Of a stretch of DNA of 8,512 bases, positions 6,601-8,512 are shown in pieces. Each line of letters starts with the position of its first letter. Positions within the stretch are counted from its first letter, which is position 1. The stretch lies in the NCBI GenBank assembly GCA_029939035.1, contig JAOZTS010000020.1, positions 6,073 through 14,584 of the forward strand, read 5' to 3'. The position numbers and the translations under genes are program-made. Origin of the DNA: Candidatus Altimarinota bacterium. Its GTDB lineage: Bacteria > Patescibacteriota > Gracilibacteria > UBA1369 > LOWO2-01-FULL-3. Below the pieces are notes generated by a model. It was given only the letters and a program-made list of their open reading frames with translations. It was not told where the DNA came from and ran no database searches.

Positions 6601-6840
6601 GATGTTGTTAGAATGGTGCAGGAATTGCGTAAGGAGGCTGATTATCAAGTTGACGATAGAATCTATGTTTACGTTGAATCTACTGGCGTTGTAGAGGAGG
6701 CAGTTACTCAGTTTGCGGATTATATAAGGACTGAAACATTGGCTGATGAACTGCAACAAAGTGGTGATATCGAGTGGGATAAAGAAAAAGAGGTGAAATT
6801 TGGAGATATAACAGTTAAGATAGCCGTAAGAAAAGTTTAA
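3691..6840 (+). CDS. ileS: Isoleucyl-tRNA synthetase, eukaryote-like (type 2)
   Basis: This cytosolic class Ia enzyme charges tRNA-Ile with isoleucine and edits mischarged valine. The 1049 residues look full length. Near the N terminus, PPFANGLPHYGHM carries the HIGH-box as HYGH (55-58), followed by GWDCHGLPVEYEIEKEL. The CP1 editing domain has WTTTPWTLPGN (from 232) and the HIAPMFGEDDY segment (334-344) with its acidic pair. Cysteine pairs CPRC, CWRC and CETC suggest zinc-binding knuckles in the connective peptides. The KMSKS loop reads KLSKR (610-614). From about 696 (LDRWILSELNSL, then NWYVRRSRRRFW) comes the helical anticodon-binding domain, then a type-2 C-terminal region with GYARDVVRMVQELRKEADY near 967. 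HYGH and the overall length match the type 2 group shared by eukaryotes and some bacteria, not the E. coli type. The enzyme heads a tight same-strand cluster; the next gene starts 11 bases after its TAA. Confidence 0.98.
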   Translation: MFKKVNPKQSFPEVEKEMLNYWEKNKIFEKSVKNREGKEKFVFFDGPPFANGLPHYGHMLANVIKDAITRFWSMKGYYVPRRNGWDCHGLPVEYEIEKELKLNGRKDVVDYGIEKFNAKCRESVFRYTKEWEDTLKRLARWVDFNDNYATLDNTYMETIWWIFKQIWDKKLVYTGHKAMHVCPRCETPLSNFEVSQGYKDVTDLSVTVKFKLKEDALKALDTKEKDVYVLAWTTTPWTLPGNVALAFGKKIEYIMVAGKDSDEKDGVFVLAKELADKVFGEGNYVEIEKVDPKKLADTHYEPLFDYFDEQDEGKLYVMDLADFVTTEDGTGVVHIAPMFGEDDYEFGKDKNLGQIQHVKMDGTFTEEVKGFAGKFVKGQDLNIAINLHEKGLLFAKQNYKHSYPHCWRCETPLLNFATRSFFIEVTRLKEKMLKSNKEIHWQPEHIKDGRFGKWLEGARDWAISRNRFWGCAIPVWECECGEQICIGSVEELKEKAGRLPERDGELDLHKPYIDNVTIKCETCGDEMKRVQDVFDCWFESGAMPYAQLHYPFENKEKFEENFPANFIAEGLDQTRGWFYTLHVLASVLFDKPAFKNVVVNGIILAADGEKLSKRKKNYPDPNELFDSKGVDSMRYFLLSSPAALADDVRFSEQHVEEIVKKFTLTLWNTYSFFVTYANIDKFEPSKDYKSFQPSHKLDRWILSELNSLTKTVTEEMDGYNLPKSTRPVLDFLENLSNWYVRRSRRRFWKSENDKDKDQAYQTLYIVLVEFVKLLAPFMPYIADEIYQNLTGEESVHLADWPVPNEMIIDGKLNEEIHVVRTIVNLGHSVRAKARIKVRQPLQKVGIALPDGLPKEVIDTHKEVIMEELNVKEIEFIAEAGDIVEQSVIPNAKVLGPKYGKDVQFIIQKIKAGEYELGDDSIKVGEFELMGDEIEIGFKGKEGYDVESVEGIVVALDTEISEELKKEGYARDVVRMVQELRKEADYQVDDRIYVYVESTGVVEEAVTQFADYIRTETLADELQQSGDIEWDKEKEVKFGDITVKIAVRKV

Positions 6841-6851
6841 CCAAATGTCCT

Positions 6852-7223
6852 ATGGGTTTTATACTAAGTCCGATTGTAAATATCGCAATTAATGGGGGAG
6901 TACTGTATCTACTCACTTATATAGTAGATGGAATTCTCTATACTGGTGGAGTAAAGTTTTTTATTCTTGGAGGTCTTGTGCTTGGATTGTTGAACTGGAT
7001 AGTAAAACCGCTATTGAAGATAATAGCTTTGCCATTCACGTTCCTTACTGGAGGACTTTTTCTTATAGTTATCAATGTGGTAATTTTGTGGGTACTAAGC
7101 TATTTCTTGGCTGTGGCAGAATTCGGAGATGTGACATTAGCCTTTTCTAGCTGGACTGATTATGTCATAGGAGCTATTGTCCTTGGCGTAATTAATTGGA
7201 CTTCAAGTTTTATAACAAAATAG
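6852..7223 (+). CDS. Phage holin family 4 / YvlD-like membrane protein
   Basis: This is a small integral membrane protein of 123 residues with about four hydrophobic segments (roughly 5-25, 34-50, 55-88 and 103-119). The NWIVKPLLKIIALPFTFLTGGLF stretch (48-70) followed by VIN (73-75) is the signature of the PF04020 family: Asn, Val-Lys-Pro, Leu-Pro, Thr-x-Gly-Leu, Asn. Despite the holin label, members are common chromosomal proteins of unclear function, and nothing here suggests a prophage. It begins 11 bases after ileS and ends two bases before secG, so it is probably co-transcribed and translationally coupled; no Shine-Dalgarno sequence is seen. An ATG at 6845 is out of frame and is not the start. 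Confidence 0.88.
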   Translation: MGFILSPIVNIAINGGVLYLLTYIVDGILYTGGVKFFILGGLVLGLLNWIVKPLLKIIALPFTFLTGGLFLIVINVVILWVLSYFLAVAEFGDVTLAFSSWTDYVIGAIVLGVINWTSSFITK

Positions 7224-7225
7224 GT

Positions 7226-7441
7226 ATGCAATCATTTTTATTAATAGTTCAGGTCATAATTTCAGTACTTCTAGCCATTGCTATTCTTGCACAGCAAAGA
7301 GGAGCAGGTCTTTCAGCAACATTTGGAGGAACTGGTGGATTTCACACAAGCAAGAGGGGTGCAGAGAAAGTTTTGTCTACAGCGACTGTTATTTTGGTCG
7401 TTTTGTTTATTGGGAATTCTTTAGTATTTCTTTTTGTTTAA
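7226..7441 (+). CDS. secG: Preprotein translocase subunit SecG
   Basis: SecG is the small non-essential partner of SecYE in the cytoplasmic membrane that helps SecA-driven export. The 71 residues have the SecG layout: a first membrane helix (about 3-21), the conserved cytosolic loop QQRGAGLSATFGGTGG (23-38) with KRGAEKVL (43-50), and a second helix (about 51-70). The ATG at 7226 is chosen over the in-frame one at 7196 because it starts directly at the first helix and because 7196 would overlap the upstream gene by 28 bases. It begins two bases after the upstream TAG and ends nine bases before the next ATG. Confidence 0.93.
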   Translation: MQSFLLIVQVIISVLLAIAILAQQRGAGLSATFGGTGGFHTSKRGAEKVLSTATVILVVLFIGNSLVFLFV

Positions 7442-7450
7442 GGCAATTCA

Positions 7451-8335
7451 ATGAAAATCATCAGATCAGTCATTGCGATTTTTAAAAGCTATGATTTTCG
7501 GGATAAACTTCTTACTGGTTTGGCGGTAGCTATATTTCTTGGGATGATAGTGAAAATGATTTTTTTCCCATATGGGCTTTTTGGTTTTGGAGAGTCAAAT
7601 ATCTATACAGAGGGGATTGTGGCAAAAAATGGTATTCAGAACATAAATCCATTGTTTGTGGATTATAATGAGGCGGATATGGAGGTAAGTCGTTTGGTTT
7701 TTTCTGGTTTGATGAAATATGATCCTGAAAAACGAGCAGTTGTAGATGATATGGCAGTTCTTTCTATTAATGAGGAAAAAACTCAGTATACTTTTACGAT
7801 GAGGGATGGGCTGAAGTGGCATGATGGTCATGCATTAACGGCTGAGGATGTGTTTTTTACTTTTAATGACGTAGTGAAGTCAGAGTCTTTCCAGAATGAA
7901 ATTTTAAAGACGAATTTTGCGGGTGTCGAGATCGATCTTGTGGACGAGAAGACAATTAGATTTACTTTGGAAAATCCTAACATCTTTTTTGTTAATAATT
8001 TGACTACTGGTATTTTACCTGAGCATATTTTAGGGGATATGGATCCTTATGATATTTTGCAGGATGAGTTCAATAAAACGCCTATTGGGTCAGGTCCTTA
8101 TATGGTTACTGAGCCTGTGGAGGCTTTTCAGGATGATCGTATGCAGGTGACATTGTCTAGAAGTCCTTATTACTATGGAGTTCCTAGTGAAATCGAATTG
8201 ATGAGGTTTATAGTTTATCCGACAATGGACCAGCTTTTGGAACATATTGATGCTGTGAATGGTGTGGTGAAAATTACAGGTGATTATATTTTAGATTTTC
8301 AGAATAAGGATCGTTTTGATTTTTTTTCTTATCAA
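7451..8335 (+). CDS. ABC transporter substrate-binding protein, family 5 (OppA/DppA-like), truncated
   Basis: This is an extracytoplasmic peptide-type solute-binding protein (SBP_bac_5) that captures oligopeptides for an ABC importer. The N terminus has a basic cytosolic stretch and one long hydrophobic segment (about 20-46) without a lipobox Cys, so it is probably anchored by an uncleaved helix. Family motifs follow: INPLF...VSRLVFSGLMKYD (65-91), the hallmark LKWHDGHALTAEDVFFTFND (121-140), then NPNIFFVNNLTTGILPEHIL (175-194) and TPIGSGPYMV (210-219). The frame stays open through FDFFSYQ (289-295) and then ends FLYIH and TAA at 8353. Family members run to about 540-600 residues, so roughly half is missing. 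The final five residues and the stop are read from the back of a minus-strand mnmA fragment and are not part of the protein. It follows secG by nine bases. Confidence 0.92.
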
Positions 8336-8340
8336 TTCCT
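8311..8340. other. Junction between two truncated genes
   Basis: OppA-type homology on the plus strand and MnmA homology on the minus strand both stop inside this stretch. The shared part, about 8318-8335, is a T-run followed by CTTATCAA. It encodes the end of the OppA-like fragment (DFFSYQ) on one strand and DKKKNQ of MnmA on the other. Neither partner gene resumes beyond it within the window. Confidence 0.75.
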
Positions 8341-8512
8341 TTATATACACTAACCTTGCCTTTGTTATCACGTTTTAATATTGCATAATGACCTGTAATA
8401 ATGCCCATAGCTCCAATTTTCTTTGCATATTCAATAAGAATTTTAAACTTTACATGTAGATTACATTTTACACATGGATTTGTAGTTATTCCTGCGATAT
8501 ATTCCTTAAATC
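8318..8512 (-). CDS. mnmA: tRNA-specific 2-thiouridylase MnmA, internal fragment
   Basis: MnmA thiolates U34 of tRNA-Lys, -Glu and -Gln using sulfur relayed as a persulfide. Read on the minus strand from 8510, the frame gives FKEYIAGITTNPCVKCN, then HVKFKILIEYAKKIGAMGII, then TGHYAILKR and VYKGIDKKKNQ. This matches the middle of MnmA, where E. coli has TPNPDILCN-EIKF, IATGHY and GLDSNKDQSYFL. The Cys of KCN corresponds to the E. coli catalytic Cys102. The preceding Cys makes a C-x2-C, a form known in many anaerobes. The frame enters from beyond the right edge, so the N-terminal part (PP-loop) lies outside. After KNQ the expected SYFL is absent, and the frame runs only to a chance TAA at 8274-8276. 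Identity is strong although only about 65 residues are visible. Whether it belongs to the same genome is doubtful. Confidence 0.87.

Noticed and set aside
6852..7223. Prophage remnant suggested by the holin label
   Set aside because: No other phage gene is present; PF04020-type proteins are common in non-phage chromosomes and this one is embedded in a housekeeping cluster.
8336..8353. Genuine C terminus FLYIH of the OppA-like protein
   Set aside because: These codons are the exact reverse complement of the conserved VYKGI part of MnmA, so the stop at 8351-8353 arises by chance past the junction.
1..8512. CRISPR array, tRNA, rRNA or UGA-recoded genetic code
   Set aside because: No short direct repeats with regular spacers, no cloverleaf with CCA-end features, and no conserved gene needs in-frame TGA to be read through; the only tandem repeats are the 273-bp coding units.

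Overview
The window looks like a piece of a Candidate Phyla Radiation (Patescibacteria) genome, possibly Peregrinibacteria-like. This is inferred from the AT-rich coding style, a eukaryote-type isoleucyl-tRNA synthetase, and a small ileS / holin-like / secG / peptide-binding-protein cluster whose internal starts mostly lack a Shine-Dalgarno sequence. The standard code is assumed: the HNH gene ends in TGA, and no gene needs UGA recoded.

Layout. 1-621 (+) is the 3' part of purB (adenylosuccinate lyase) with an unusual cysteine-rich tail. 624-2291 (-) is a convergent 555-residue protein of unknown function. Its C-terminal half is three tandem 91-residue repeats that show patchwork DNA identity. 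2292-2606 is a divergent promoter region with a strong leftward promoter, a weaker rightward promoter with a dyad in its spacer, and a REP-like palindrome. 2607-3566 (+) is an HNH endonuclease-family protein; a near-identical, inverted copy of the palindrome lies inside its coding sequence. After a probable terminator, 3691-6840 (+) is ileS, followed closely by a PF04020-type holin-like membrane protein (6852-7223), secG (7226-7441) and the 5' part of a family-5 ABC transporter substrate-binding protein (7451 to about 8335).

The last ~180 bases are the main anomaly. The binding-protein gene stops abruptly about half-way along, and the opposite strand from about 8318 to the window end encodes an internal piece of MnmA (tRNA 2-thiouridylase). 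Two gene fragments therefore meet tail into middle at a short shared T-rich stretch. This is either a real rearrangement or, more likely, an assembly chimera at a contig end.

The genes fall into two groups. Housekeeping genes (purine synthesis, Ile-tRNA charging, the Sec translocon, peptide uptake) flank an accessory insert at 624-3566. The insert holds the repeat protein, the HNH protein and the REP-like elements. No complete new defence or mobile system is demonstrable, but the insert and the palindromes are the most interesting part.
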